A DNA stretch of 64,000 nt, taken from positions 62,001-126,000 of the forward strand of contig NZ_BAMW01000050.1 in NCBI RefSeq assembly GCF_000963945.1. The letters are read 5' to 3'. The notes under the pieces are model-generated. The model saw only the letters and a program-made list of their open reading frames with translations. It was not told the origin of the DNA and searched no databases. This stretch comes from Acetobacter indonesiensis (GTDB lineage Bacteria > Pseudomonadota > Alphaproteobacteria > Acetobacterales > Acetobacteraceae). Position numbers and translations under genes: made by a program. The number at the start of each line of letters is the position of its first letter. Positions within the stretch are counted from its first letter, which is position 1. Below, piece after piece: positions 1-8,181 of this stretch.

Positions 1-250
1 TGGTCAGCAGGCGGGTATCTTTATCGGGGTTGATGCGGATTTTGGCGTCTTCTGGCAGGGCGCGCGCGCCATCTGTCAGCGCTTCAAACCGGCGGCGGTC
101 CGTGGCGTCTGCCGCGTTCGCAACCAGTTCACGCAGGAAGATTTCCCGTTCAGAATAAAGCGAATGTACAACCAGATCGAGAAGCCGCCCGACTTCGGCG
201 CTGAATTCCCGTGTTTCACTGCCCGTTTTGGGTTGGGTTGTGTCAGTCAT
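1..250 (-). CDS. htpG: Chaperone HtpG (Hsp90), N-terminal part only
   Basis: Bacterial Hsp90, an ATP-dependent cytosolic chaperone. Only the first 83 codons are here; the gene runs off the left edge. Reading from the ATG at 250, the protein has the Hsp90 N-terminal ATPase signature: [19 protein letters not shown] followed by [14 protein letters not shown], which contains the conserved Glu and Asn of the nucleotide pocket. A charged tail of about ten residues ([10 protein letters not shown]) precedes the domain. The next gene downstream of the start, a small lipoprotein, is on the same strand. Confidence 0.93.
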   Translation of the reverse strand, partial: MTDTTQPKTGSETREFSAEVGRLLDLVVHSLYSEREIFLRELVANAADATDRRRFEALTDGARALPEDAKIRINPDKDTRLLT

Positions 251-391
251 AAATGTTCCCAGCAAATTTGCATCGTTTCTGCATCACAAGCACGGTGGTT
301 GTTGCCCGCAGGCCAAAAGCCGCCGCCTTTTGCATCGTCTTAAGAGATGTGACGGCCTGAAAGATTTTTCAATATCTTTCAGGCGCAAGGC

Positions 392-778
392 TTACTTCTT
401 CTTCAAGGAATCAGCGGTGCATTTACCGGTACGGAAAAAAGACCATTCTTCGCACATGCTGCCGTCAGGCAGGTGGCAGATGCCATAGGTGCCATTTTTC
501 CCGTTTTTCAGTTCAAGTGTGCCACCTGCTTTTTCGCAGTGAACAGAAGCCGGGTTGGCTATGCCAATAACAGGCGACTGCGCGGGCTTTACTGTCGGTT
601 CGACAGCCTGTGCCGGTGCCGTGGTTTCTACCGGTGTAGCTGGTGGCGTGGGCGTTGCCGTGGCTGGAGCCGACTGACAGGCCACAAGCCCGAACAGACA
701 CACACCCATCAACGTAACGGGACGACCAAAGAAGGAAAGTGGCGCACGGCGCTGAGCAATAAGGGGGAAATTAGACAT
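392..778 (-). CDS. DUF333-domain lipoprotein
   Basis: Predicted outer-membrane or periplasmic lipoprotein of 128 residues. A signal peptide with a hydrophobic core (about residues 20-33) ends in the lipobox-like LVAC. A Pro/Thr/Ala-rich linker of about 35 residues follows. The C-terminal DUF333 domain reads NPASVHCEKAGG...YGICHLPDGSMCEEWSFFRTGKC and has the paired cysteines of that family. DUF333 proteins are sometimes annotated as hemolysin-like, but no function is established. It lies upstream of htpG on the same strand with a gap of about 140 bp. Confidence 0.8.
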   Translation of the reverse strand: MSNFPLIAQRRAPLSFFGRPVTLMGVCLFGLVACQSAPATATPTPPATPVETTAPAQAVEPTVKPAQSPVIGIANPASVHCEKAGGTLELKNGKNGTYGICHLPDGSMCEEWSFFRTGKCTADSLKKK

Positions 779-1039
779 CAGGCATTTACTCCGTATCGAC
801 TATAAAAACTGCGCAACGGAAGGATAGAAGGCAGTTGTTATTCCCGTAAAGGGTTAGCGCCGCCGTGGGTGCAGACAGAGGAGCGTCATGTGGAAAACGC
901 TCGGTTCATCCGTATAGCGCCCAGACTTACCCTGAAGTTCTGCCCTCAGTCCTGTCAGGGCGGATATGGTGGCCGAGAACTGCCATGATACTGCGTAGGG
1001 AAGGAGTCCTTTCTCGAACCTGTTTTTAAGCGGCATGCG

Positions 1040-2545
1040 TTAATGCCCCATCATGGGCCAGAGTACGCAACACAGAACAATCCCGGTAACTGATACAATT
1101 GTCTGAAGCACGGACCAGACCATAACGGTTTGCTTTAATGTCAGGCCGAATAATTCATGCACCATCCAGAACCCGGCATCATTCACATGGCAGAAAAAGA
1201 CTGACCCAGACCCAATGGAGAGGGCGATAAGCGATGTCTGACCCGGTGAAAATGCCATGCCGCCGAGCAAAGGGGCCATAAGCCCGGCTGTGGTGGATGT
1301 CGCAACCGTGGCAGATCCTGTCGCTTGGCGGAGGCACACCGCAACCAGCCACGCCAGAACGACAAAGGGAAAAGGCGAAAAGATGGCAACTTTGCTGATG
1401 GTATCTGCAATGCCAGCGCTAAGCAGAACCTGTTTCAGCCCTCCGCCAGCCCCGATGGTTAGCAGAAGCACAGCCAAAGGTGGCAGGCTGTCGTGTAGTG
1501 TACGCCCAATTTCGGCGCGGGGTTGACGCCGCACCCACCCCAGAACAATGACGGCAAAAATGACGGAAATCAGCAGCGCCATAAAAGGCTCGCCAATGGT
1601 ATCAAGCACATGCGCGGCCAAGGTTGTCTGGGGCAAGCAGAGTTCAGAAATGGTGCGCGCCAACATAAGCAAGACTGGCAACAGAATTATTATGGCAGCA
1701 GCAGATAAGGGCGGTAGGGTATTCTGTCTCTTGGCGCGTGTGCTGTGTGCAGCAGAACTTGAATGCAGAGCCGCAGAGGGGCCTGTCGTATCCGGGTTTA
1801 TCTGGGCGGCAGATGCAGCTTTAGCCGCAAGGTTTGGAGCGTTGGGCGTGTTTGGGGGTGATAGACTGTTGCGTTCACCAATCGTGCGATAAGCCTCATA
1901 GCGTGTCAGCAGATTACCATATAGCGGCCCGGCCAGAATGACTGCCGGCACTGCAATCAATAGCCCCAGTAATAAGGTGGTGCCTAATGATGCATGCAGG
2001 GCGGAAATGGCAATCAGGGGGCCGGGGTGTGGGGGAACCAAAGCATGCAGGGCGGTCATGCCCGCAAGGGCTGGTATGGCAACCCGCAACACAGGCTGCC
2101 TGGCGCTGCTGGCAATGCCCAGAATAAGGGGCAACATGATAACCAGCCCCACTTCAAAAAACAGCGGCAACCCAACCAGCATGGCTGCGGCCGCCACGCA
2201 CCAGGGCAGCAGCCATACGGGCAGGGGGCGGCCACCGGGGTTTAGCAGGGCATGCACCAATCGGGCCGCCGCTCCACTTCCCGCCACCATGCTGCCAAGT
2301 AACGCACCAAGAGCAATAATCAGCCCGCTATCGCCCAGTAGTTTACCCGCCCCAGTCTGAAACGCTGTCAGCGCACGGGCAGGTGCCAACCCTACGCAGG
2401 CACTGAAGACAAGCGCCCCAATCAAAATGCCCAGAAATGGCGGAAGCTTTGCCACGCTAATGGCAAGAATAATCACCAGCAACGCAAAAGCACATGACAG
2501 GACTAACCCTGTATCGTGCGTCCCCCAGACAACAAGAAAATGCAA
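1040..2545 (-). CDS. Gluconate permease, GntP family
   Basis: Inner-membrane permease of 501 residues that probably imports gluconate or a related sugar acid with protons, as known for GntP/GntT. The sequence shows about 12-14 hydrophobic segments, the family's N-terminal DTGLVL start, and the SGLIIALGALLGSMVAGSGAA region. The cytoplasmic loop (about residues 220-270) is longer than usual and rich in Ser, Ala and Asn. The first codon is TTG: no in-frame ATG precedes the first membrane segment, and an AAGGGG ribosome site lies 8 nt upstream. Gluconate is an oxidation product of PQQ glucose dehydrogenase, so an uptake system fits an acetic acid bacterium. Confidence 0.88.
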   Translation of the reverse strand: MHFLVVWGTHDTGLVLSCAFALLVIILAISVAKLPPFLGILIGALVFSACVGLAPARALTAFQTGAGKLLGDSGLIIALGALLGSMVAGSGAAARLVHALLNPGGRPLPVWLLPWCVAAAAMLVGLPLFFEVGLVIMLPLILGIASSARQPVLRVAIPALAGMTALHALVPPHPGPLIAISALHASLGTTLLLGLLIAVPAVILAGPLYGNLLTRYEAYRTIGERNSLSPPNTPNAPNLAAKAASAAQINPDTTGPSAALHSSSAAHSTRAKRQNTLPPLSAAAIIILLPVLLMLARTISELCLPQTTLAAHVLDTIGEPFMALLISVIFAVIVLGWVRRQPRAEIGRTLHDSLPPLAVLLLTIGAGGGLKQVLLSAGIADTISKVAIFSPFPFVVLAWLVAVCLRQATGSATVATSTTAGLMAPLLGGMAFSPGQTSLIALSIGSGSVFFCHVNDAGFWMVHELFGLTLKQTVMVWSVLQTIVSVTGIVLCCVLWPMMGH

Positions 2546-2604
2546 GCCCGTAGCCCCTTATGTTCTTCTTTTTGGGCTATCTCACCCCATCTTGCGGGCT
2601 GAAT

Positions 2605-2628
2605 ACACATCAGGAATGCGTGATGTGT
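2605..2628. promoter_or_regulatory. Inverted repeat upstream of the gluconate permease
   Basis: A perfect inverted repeat with 8-bp arms, ACACATCA and TGATGTGT, and an 8-bp spacer. It lies 60-83 bp upstream of the permease start, where a repressor or activator could bind. No protein is known to bind it, and an 8-bp-arm palindrome is only weakly significant in a 64-kb window. Confidence 0.3.
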
Positions 2629-2724
2629 GACGTCGGGCGTATTATCCTGACCTTTGCTTGCAGCAGCATACCTCATGGTGCGTTAAGGCTGTCCCAAGGC
2701 CTCTTTCGCGAGGGTAAAAAACGA

Positions 2725-2800
2725 GCTAAAAAAGGCGTCAAAGCTTGGTAGATTCTTTGACAACAAAATAACCCTGTAAAATCAAACTATTCCAGGAAGT
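2725..2800 (+). promoter_or_regulatory. CRISPR leader of array 1
   Basis: AT-rich leader immediately before the first repeat. From 2747 to 2800 it matches 14807-14860 before array 2 with three mismatches. Both leaders also carry GCTAAAAAAG a little upstream. The shared block contains TTGACA (2757-2762), a possible -35 element, and an A/T-rich stretch where a -10 element could lie. Its position and conservation set the transcription direction of the array as +. Confidence 0.85.
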
Positions 2801-3195
2801 GTGTTCCCCGCATACGCGGGGATGAACCGTTGGTCGATCTACTCTGTATAGAGCGTTGCGTGTGTTCCCCGCATACGCGGGGATGAACCGACGTTTTTTC
2901 CCACGGGTTGAGGATCGACACGGTGTTCCCCGCATACGCGGGGATGAACCGAAGCCAACGCGCAAACCCAACTGCCTCTCGTTGTGTTCCCCGCATACGC
3001 GGGGATGAACCGAGGGGGCTGTCATTTACGGCGTCTCTTTATTCGTGTTCCCCGCATACGCGGGGATGAACCGTTGCGGAGCAGCGCAAAGGACTGGCCT
3101 GCACAGTGTTCCCTGCACATGCGGGGATGAACCGATGGGGTGGAAGCCCCTTGCCTGTAGTGAGGAGTGTTCCCCGCAGATGCAGGGATAAAGTT
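2801..3195 (+). CRISPR. CRISPR array 1, type I-E-like repeats, 7 repeats and 6 spacers
   Basis: Seven 29-bp repeats start at 2801, 2862, 2923, 2984, 3045, 3106 and 3167. The six spacers are exactly 32 bp each. The consensus starts GTGTTCCCCGC and ends GCGGGGATGAACCG. The 6-bp stem CCCCGC/GCGGGG has an ATAC loop, as in the E. coli-type I-E repeat processed by Cas6e. Repeats 1-5 are identical, repeat 6 has point changes, and repeat 7 is strongly degenerate (ends GGGATAAAG), which marks the old distal end. No cas genes occur in this window, so processing and interference would need genes elsewhere. Confidence 0.97.
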
Positions 3196-3241
3196 AAGTT
3201 ATTCTTGAGGGTCTGGAAGTCAGTTTGCAGGGTTATGTGCT

Positions 3242-4216
3242 TTAGAAGACCGTATTGATGGCAAATTGAGGGGCTATTTTTATGCTGGTGTTATGGCCTG
3301 CATAATAAAGGGATGCCCCGGCAATAATGCCCCAGTTGGCGTTCCAGTTATATTCAAATGCGGGGGCTACCTGCCAGTCGCCTGACGGTGCGCCGGTGCG
3401 GTCTGTATAGCTTCCTGCTTTTGTGTGGCCCCACACGCGGGACCCATTGGCCCAGTCGCGCGCGACGTCAATTGCCAGAAGCCATTGGCGGTTAATCCCG
3501 TATTCAAGTGAAAACCCGGTTTGTCCGCTCATGCCCGGGCGGCCTTTGCCGCGAAAGCCTGTTGTGGTGCCATAGGTGGAGGTATCGCGCACATCTGCTG
3601 CGTTCAGCGCGCGTCTGAACCAGTTCCAGACGCGCAACCTCAGGTTGTGGTTGCCGGGTAGTTTATAGGTTGACTGGCTCATTAACGCCGTGCGGAACAC
3701 GTAAGACCCTGCGCCAACGCCATCCTGCCCGTGGCCCAGACTGCTGTAATCGCCGGTGGGAAACACAACGCCAGCAAACAGATTCAGTGACGGAATATAG
3801 CGTTTGGGGTTGGCGTTTACAAACCGCCAGATCAGGTCAACCGGGAAGTCACCAAACTTTGGCCCGGTTGAATGGCCCGCGTCTTTTTTCCATCCGTAAC
3901 TGATAACCGTGTGGGCCTGAATGCTCAGCGCATCGGTGATGCCATACTTCCACATGGTTGAGTTACTGAACAGTTGCTGGCGGGGGTGCTGCGGGTGGCT
4001 GATGCCGTGGGCATCGTAATATCCAATAGGTTGGCTATAGGTAAAATAGGGTTCAATACCCGCGTCACCCGCATGGTCTTTTGCTGGCGCAGGGGAGACG
4101 AGGGAGCCCGTATACCATTGCTGCGCCCGCGCGGCTGTTGCGTTTAAAGACGCACAACAAATAATCAAACAGTAAAAAAGAACAGATTTTTTTGGATAAT
4201 GAAGAAGACTCGTCAT
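3242..4216 (-). CDS. Outer-membrane beta-barrel protein, phenol-degradation MetA-like/transporter-like family
   Basis: 324 residues with a cleavable signal peptide (hydrophobic core about residues 10-28, ending NATAARAQ). The rest has alternating polar and aromatic residues typical of barrel strands and ends in an aromatic residue (NTVF), as outer-membrane barrels do. The overall look (EPYFTYSQPIGYYD, LNLFAGVVFPTGDYSSLG, APAFEYNWNANWGIIAGA) resembles the MetA-pathway/putative transporter barrel family, whose role is unclear. It is divergent from the symporter at 4461, with which it shares a 244-bp promoter region. Function beyond 'outer-membrane protein' is not shown by the sequence. Confidence 0.75.
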   Translation of the reverse strand: MTSLLHYPKKSVLFYCLIICCASLNATAARAQQWYTGSLVSPAPAKDHAGDAGIEPYFTYSQPIGYYDAHGISHPQHPRQQLFSNSTMWKYGITDALSIQAHTVISYGWKKDAGHSTGPKFGDFPVDLIWRFVNANPKRYIPSLNLFAGVVFPTGDYSSLGHGQDGVGAGSYVFRTALMSQSTYKLPGNHNLRLRVWNWFRRALNAADVRDTSTYGTTTGFRGKGRPGMSGQTGFSLEYGINRQWLLAIDVARDWANGSRVWGHTKAGSYTDRTGAPSGDWQVAPAFEYNWNANWGIIAGASLYYAGHNTSIKIAPQFAINTVF

Positions 4217-4280
4217 AATTCTGGTCAGTAATCAAAAAATTCAGACTGAAACAACAATGAAGCGCTCCATCAAAACCAAA

Positions 4281-4300
4281 ATGATACGGAACTGTATCGT
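4281..4300. promoter_or_regulatory. Imperfect inverted repeat in the shared divergent promoter region
   Basis: The arms ATGATAC and GTATCGT are inverted repeats with one mismatch around a 6-bp centre. The site lies between the divergent barrel-protein and symporter genes (starts at 4216 and 4461), so a regulator of either could bind here. The evidence is weak. Confidence 0.2.
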
Positions 4301-4460
4301 AATTGTCGGAAAGGACGCGCCCTTTTACAGACAGAATCGGAAATATTGCAATCATATGCAGGCATAAAAATTTCCCTTTTTGACCAATACCCCCCTTTTC
4401 TCTATACCGTCGCTCTTTGTTCCAGTGGTTCATCGTTCATAAGGAAAGGGGGAGACGCGC

Positions 4461-5717
4461 ATGGCGCTAGCTGCACAGCCAGCCAATACCCGCAAACGCA
4501 CCTATGCTATTCTGATAGCGCTTGTGCTGGGGGTTGTTACGGGGTTGGCCATCCACTCGTTCCTGCCTGCTTATGTTCATGATGCTGAACAGATCGCGTC
4601 TTTGCTGACCGGGCTGTTTCTGCGGCTTATCCGTATGGTGATTGCCCCGCTGGTTTTTGCCACGTTGGTCAGCGGTATTGGCAAACTGGGGGATGATACC
4701 CTTGTGCTGCGTGTGGGTGGGCGTGTGCTGCTGTGGTTTGTCGGCATGTCCTTCCTGTCGCTGGTTATCGGGTTGGCGGCGGCCAATCTGTTGCAGCCGG
4801 GGGCCGGGTTCTCCGCCCCGTTACCGGCCGATATTTCCAGCCTGAAGCACCCGTTTCAGCCCATTGATTTTGTGCTGCATATCGTGCCCACCAGCATTCT
4901 GGACGCCATGGCCCGTAACGATATTTTGCAGATTGTCGTGTTCTCGGTTCTGTTCGGTCTATCGCTGCCTGCCGCCGGAAAAGCGGGTAAAACCATGCTC
5001 GGCTGGTCGGAAGAGTTATCCCACATCATGCTGCGCATGACCGATATGGTCATGGTGCTGGCACCGCTGGCGGTGTTCGGGTCTATTATGGGCAGTCTGG
5101 CCCATAGCGGCATTGGTATGCTGATGCAGTTTGGCCGTTTTCTGGTTGAATTCTACAGCACCATCATGGCGCAGTGGATTGTGCTGACAGCGTTGGCTTT
5201 CTGCGTGCTTGGTCCGCGCCTTAAGCCGTTGCTCAAAAATCTGGTTCAGCCGGTGCTGTTGGGCTTTTCAACCGCCAGTAGTGAATCCGCTTATCCATTA
5301 CTGTTGGAAAAACTGGAAGAATCAGGGGTGCCGGGGCGCATTGCCGGTTTTGTGCTGCCGCTGGGCTACAGCTTCAACCTTGATGGCTCCATCATGTTCC
5401 AGTCATTCGGGGCCATCTTCATTGCGCAGGCCTATGGCATCCATCTGACATGGAGCCAGCAGATTCTGATGGTTCTGGTCATGATGCTCAGCAGTAAAGG
5501 AATTGCCGGGGTGCCGCGGGCGTCTCTGGTAACGCTGGTTGCGGTTCTACCGCAGTTTGGGCTGCCAGAAGCAGGCATCGCTCTTATTCTGGGTATCGAC
5601 CACTTTCTCGATATGGCCCGCACGGCAACCAACGTGCTGGGGAATGGCTACGCGGCGGCTGTCTCAGCCAAGTGGGAAGGTGTGCTGTCTGACGGCCCAG
5701 CCGAAGACGAATTTTAA
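4461..5717 (+). CDS. Dicarboxylate/amino acid:cation symporter (SDF family)
   Basis: Inner-membrane secondary transporter of 418 residues, of the GltP/DctA/GltPh family. It takes up C4-dicarboxylates or acidic amino acids with Na+ or H+. Family hallmarks are visible: the serine-rich hairpin STASSESAYPLL, the GYSFNLDGSIMFQ segment of helix 7, the SSKGIAGVPRAS hairpin, and DHFLDMARTATNVLGNG in helix 8, where the Asp and Arg contact substrate. A strong purine-rich ribosome site (AAGGAAAGGGGGAG) precedes the ATG. The substrate cannot be told from sequence alone; the fully sequenced helix 8 would allow a comparison. Confidence 0.92.
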   Translation: MALAAQPANTRKRTYAILIALVLGVVTGLAIHSFLPAYVHDAEQIASLLTGLFLRLIRMVIAPLVFATLVSGIGKLGDDTLVLRVGGRVLLWFVGMSFLSLVIGLAAANLLQPGAGFSAPLPADISSLKHPFQPIDFVLHIVPTSILDAMARNDILQIVVFSVLFGLSLPAAGKAGKTMLGWSEELSHIMLRMTDMVMVLAPLAVFGSIMGSLAHSGIGMLMQFGRFLVEFYSTIMAQWIVLTALAFCVLGPRLKPLLKNLVQPVLLGFSTASSESAYPLLLEKLEESGVPGRIAGFVLPLGYSFNLDGSIMFQSFGAIFIAQAYGIHLTWSQQILMVLVMMLSSKGIAGVPRASLVTLVAVLPQFGLPEAGIALILGIDHFLDMARTATNVLGNGYAAAVSAKWEGVLSDGPAEDEF

Positions 5718-5916
5718 GAAAACGCCTTTCATCGCAGAGGCATACGCGGTGAGGGGCCTATCAGGCGCGGTGCGACCTGTTATCCGCCTTCTCATCCGTT
5801 AGCTTGAAAAGAAGGAACCGGGAGCGGAGGTGCTTTGAGAGCAGCCTTCATCCGGAGGCTCGCTGGTTCAAAGTGGCACTGCGTGTGCCGCGTGAGCAGA
5901 AGCGCCAAGCCAAAAG
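5718..5916. other. Intergenic region with no recognised gene
   Basis: About 200 bp between the symporter and the convergent pqqE. No ORF, tRNA or clear intrinsic terminator could be supported. A GGTTCAAA tract near 5869 recalls a tRNA T-loop, but no cloverleaf forms. Confidence 0.5.
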
Positions 5917-7047
5917 TCAGGTTTGACTTTCTTCCGGCTTAGCAACCCCTAAATCAGCATTGCCATAACGGCGATAGCGAAAGGCTGGCGGCACCGCGGG
6001 GCGCTGGGCAATAGCCTGTTCAATCAGTGTATGGCCGGGTGCGCGATGGCACACAGGGTCAGTTGCCCCAGCATCACCCGCCAATGCCAGAGCCTGACAT
6101 CGGCACCCACCCCAATCAATTTCCTTGAACGCGCAGCTTTTGCATGGGTCGGACATCCAGTCCGTGCCGCGATACAGCCCAAACAGGGGCGAATGTTGCC
6201 AGATGTCCGAAAGGCTTTCGTCTCGCACGGTAGGGAATGTCAGGCCCGGAATACTTTCTGCTGCGTGGCAGGGCAGAACTTTGCCAGTAGGGGCAATATT
6301 GATGAAGCGCTGCCCCCAGCCACCCATGCAAGGTTTAGGCTGATCTGCATAGTAATCGGGCGTGACAAAATCTATGGCAATACGGGTGCCGAAGCGTGCG
6401 CGGGCGGCGGCCACAGCTTGCTCTGTTTCAATCAACTGATCCCGCGACGGTAGCAGAGCATCGCGGTTCATCAGGCCCCAGCCATAATACTGGGTATGGG
6501 CAATTTCTACCCTGCGCGCGCCGAGGCGTTCCGCCATATCCAGCATTGCAGGAACACGGGCTGCATTCTGGCGGTGAATAACGAAATTCAGTGTTAACGG
6601 CACATCTTCGGCCACAATCAGCCGTGCAGCCTCCAGCTTTTTGGCCTGAGCCCCAGCCATACCGCCAATACGTTCCGCTTGCTGTGTGTCTGCGTCCTGA
6701 AAAGAAAGCTGCACATGATCCAGCCCCGCATCAGCCAAGGCCTTCAGGCTGGCCGCAGTCAGCAACACGCCGGATGTAATCAGATTGGTGTAAAGCCCCA
6801 GTTCCACCGCATAAGCGACCAGTTCAGGCAGATCAGGCCGGGCCATTGGCTCGCCGCCTGAAAAGTGCACCTGCAAGACTCCCATCTCCGCTGCCTCCTT
6901 AAAGACGCGCTTCCAGCTGGCTGTTTCAAGCTCATCCTTGCGGGGGTCCAGCTTCAGCGGATTAGAGCAGTAAGGGCATTGCAGCGGGCAGCGATGCGTC
7001 AATTCTGCCAGCAGGCTCATGGGTGGGGGCGGGGCGATGGCGTTCAT
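5917..7047 (-). CDS. pqqE: PqqE, radical SAM enzyme of PQQ synthesis
   Basis: PqqE crosslinks the conserved Glu and Tyr of the precursor peptide PqqA by radical chemistry, while PqqD presents the peptide. The 376-residue protein has the radical-SAM cluster motif CPLQCPYC (about residues 19-26) and the SGGEP motif. A C-terminal SPASM region has several cysteines (CMGGWGQ, CHAAES, CKSCAF, CRCQAL, DPVCHR) that bind auxiliary Fe-S clusters. It is the last gene of pqqABCDE, and its ATG begins one base past the pqqD stop codon, so translation is probably coupled. Confidence 0.97.
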   Translation of the reverse strand: MNAIAPPPPMSLLAELTHRCPLQCPYCSNPLKLDPRKDELETASWKRVFKEAAEMGVLQVHFSGGEPMARPDLPELVAYAVELGLYTNLITSGVLLTAASLKALADAGLDHVQLSFQDADTQQAERIGGMAGAQAKKLEAARLIVAEDVPLTLNFVIHRQNAARVPAMLDMAERLGARRVEIAHTQYYGWGLMNRDALLPSRDQLIETEQAVAAARARFGTRIAIDFVTPDYYADQPKPCMGGWGQRFINIAPTGKVLPCHAAESIPGLTFPTVRDESLSDIWQHSPLFGLYRGTDWMSDPCKSCAFKEIDWGGCRCQALALAGDAGATDPVCHRAPGHTLIEQAIAQRPAVPPAFRYRRYGNADLGVAKPEESQT

Positions 7048-7048
7048 C

Positions 7049-7444
7049 TCATACCGCCTGTAGCACCTGTTTGTCGGCCAGATCCCGCGTCATGCGCAAC
7101 ACGTCCTGGGCAATTGTCTCACGCGGGGCAGAGAATTTTGCAGCCAGTGTATCAATAAGCGCGGTGAGTGACCGCTTACCGTTAACCAGTTGCAGAATTT
7201 CCGCAGCAACAGGGTCTGCAAAAAATGCCCGTTCAGGGGCCTGAATAAACCACTGCTCCCGCACACGGTCATACTGTAACCGTGTACCGCGCCGAAATTT
7301 CAGCACCGTGCTTTCAGGGAAAGAAGCAGCATCAGGTGTTTTTGGTGATGCGTCTGCCCCTGCCAAATCGTTATCAGGCGCGGTCACGGCCGTGCCCGAT
7401 AGTGCTTTCTCTGTTTCAGCGGGGGATGGTGTGTGTTCTGTCAT
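7049..7444 (-). CDS. pqqD: PqqD, PqqA-binding chaperone with an N-terminal extension
   Basis: PqqD binds PqqA and delivers it to PqqE. The conserved core starts around residue 42 (FPESTVLKFRRGTRLQYD) and runs through RAFFADPVAAEILQLVNGKRSLTALIDTLAAKF to the C-terminus, typical of the roughly 90-residue family. Here the ORF has 131 residues because about 40 low-complexity residues rich in Ala, Thr, Pro and Asp come first. The ATG at 7444 overlaps the pqqC stop by 4 bp (ATGA), which favours this start and so a real extension. Confidence 0.93.
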   Translation of the reverse strand: MTEHTPSPAETEKALSGTAVTAPDNDLAGADASPKTPDAASFPESTVLKFRRGTRLQYDRVREQWFIQAPERAFFADPVAAEILQLVNGKRSLTALIDTLAAKFSAPRETIAQDVLRMTRDLADKQVLQAV

Positions 7445-8181
7445 GCCTCGGCCTGTGGGCGGAAGGCTCCCGGGGGAATGTTACCGGGTGAGACATAGGC
7501 GTAGTCCAGTTCATCCAGCATGGACCACAGAACCCCGCATTTGAACTTCAGGGCATTCAGCACGGCCTGTTGTTGTTCAACCGTGCGGGCGTGCTCTTTC
7601 ACATATGCCAGAGCAAACGCTGAATCCTGCGGGGCTTGCGTCAGGCGTGGCGCAAAATAAGCCAGTGTTTCTTCGGTAATAAAGCTGTAGTTGCGCAACA
7701 TGCCAGACACACGTTCGCTGATGATGGTGGGCGAGAATAGTTCGGTCAGGGAAGACGCAATGGCTTCCAGAATGGAACGATCACGCACAAAATGCACATA
7801 GGCTTCCACAGCAAAACGGGTGCCGGGCAGAAGTCCGTCAAGGGATTCTACATAGGCTCGGTCAAGACCCAGTCCATCGGTCAGTTTCAGCCACCGCGCT
7901 ACACCGCCGGTGCCCGGTTCTGTCCCGTCATGATCAATCAGCCGCCGCCGCCATTCGCGTCGTAGTTCAGCCGTGGGCAGACGGGCCAGCAGGGTGGCGT
8001 CCTTGGCAGGAATACTGGCCTGATAATAATAGCGGTTCAGCGCCCATGCCTGCACTTGCCCCTTGTTCAGCTTGCCGCCGTGTAATGCCCGGTGAAAGGG
8101 GTGCAGGTTATGGTAGCGTTCGGCCCCAATGGCACGCAGGGCGGCTTCCAGTTCATCGGGGGAAAGCAGGCGGTCAGTCAT
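7441..8181 (-). CDS. pqqC: PqqC, pyrroloquinoline-quinone synthase
   Basis: Cofactor-free oxidase that performs the last ring closure and the eight-electron oxidation giving PQQ. The 246-residue length is normal. Visible family features include FHRALHGGKLNKGQVQAWALNRYYYQ and LIDHDGTEPGTGGVARWLKLTDGLGL, with the histidines and tyrosines that line the active site, and the EAYVHFVRDRSILEAIASSLTELFSP helices. It overlaps pqqB by 4 bp at its start and pqqD by 4 bp at its end, so the three genes are tightly coupled. Confidence 0.97.
   Translation of the reverse strand: MTDRLLSPDELEAALRAIGAERYHNLHPFHRALHGGKLNKGQVQAWALNRYYYQASIPAKDATLLARLPTAELRREWRRRLIDHDGTEPGTGGVARWLKLTDGLGLDRAYVESLDGLLPGTRFAVEAYVHFVRDRSILEAIASSLTELFSPTIISERVSGMLRNYSFITEETLAYFAPRLTQAPQDSAFALAYVKEHARTVEQQQAVLNALKFKCGVLWSMLDELDYAYVSPGNIPPGAFRPQAEA

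Noticed and set aside
854..1036. 60-codon ORF between the permease and the DUF333 gene
   Set aside because: No domain, ribosome site or composition typical of a gene; expected by chance.
2738..3025. ORF on the minus strand through CRISPR array 1 (repeated PRMRGT/PAYAGNT peptide)
   Set aside because: It is the translation of the repeat units, a well-known annotation artefact; the 29/32-bp spacing shows a CRISPR array.
5810..5900. tRNA-like stretch with GGTTCAAA
   Set aside because: No acceptor or anticodon stems could be formed around it.
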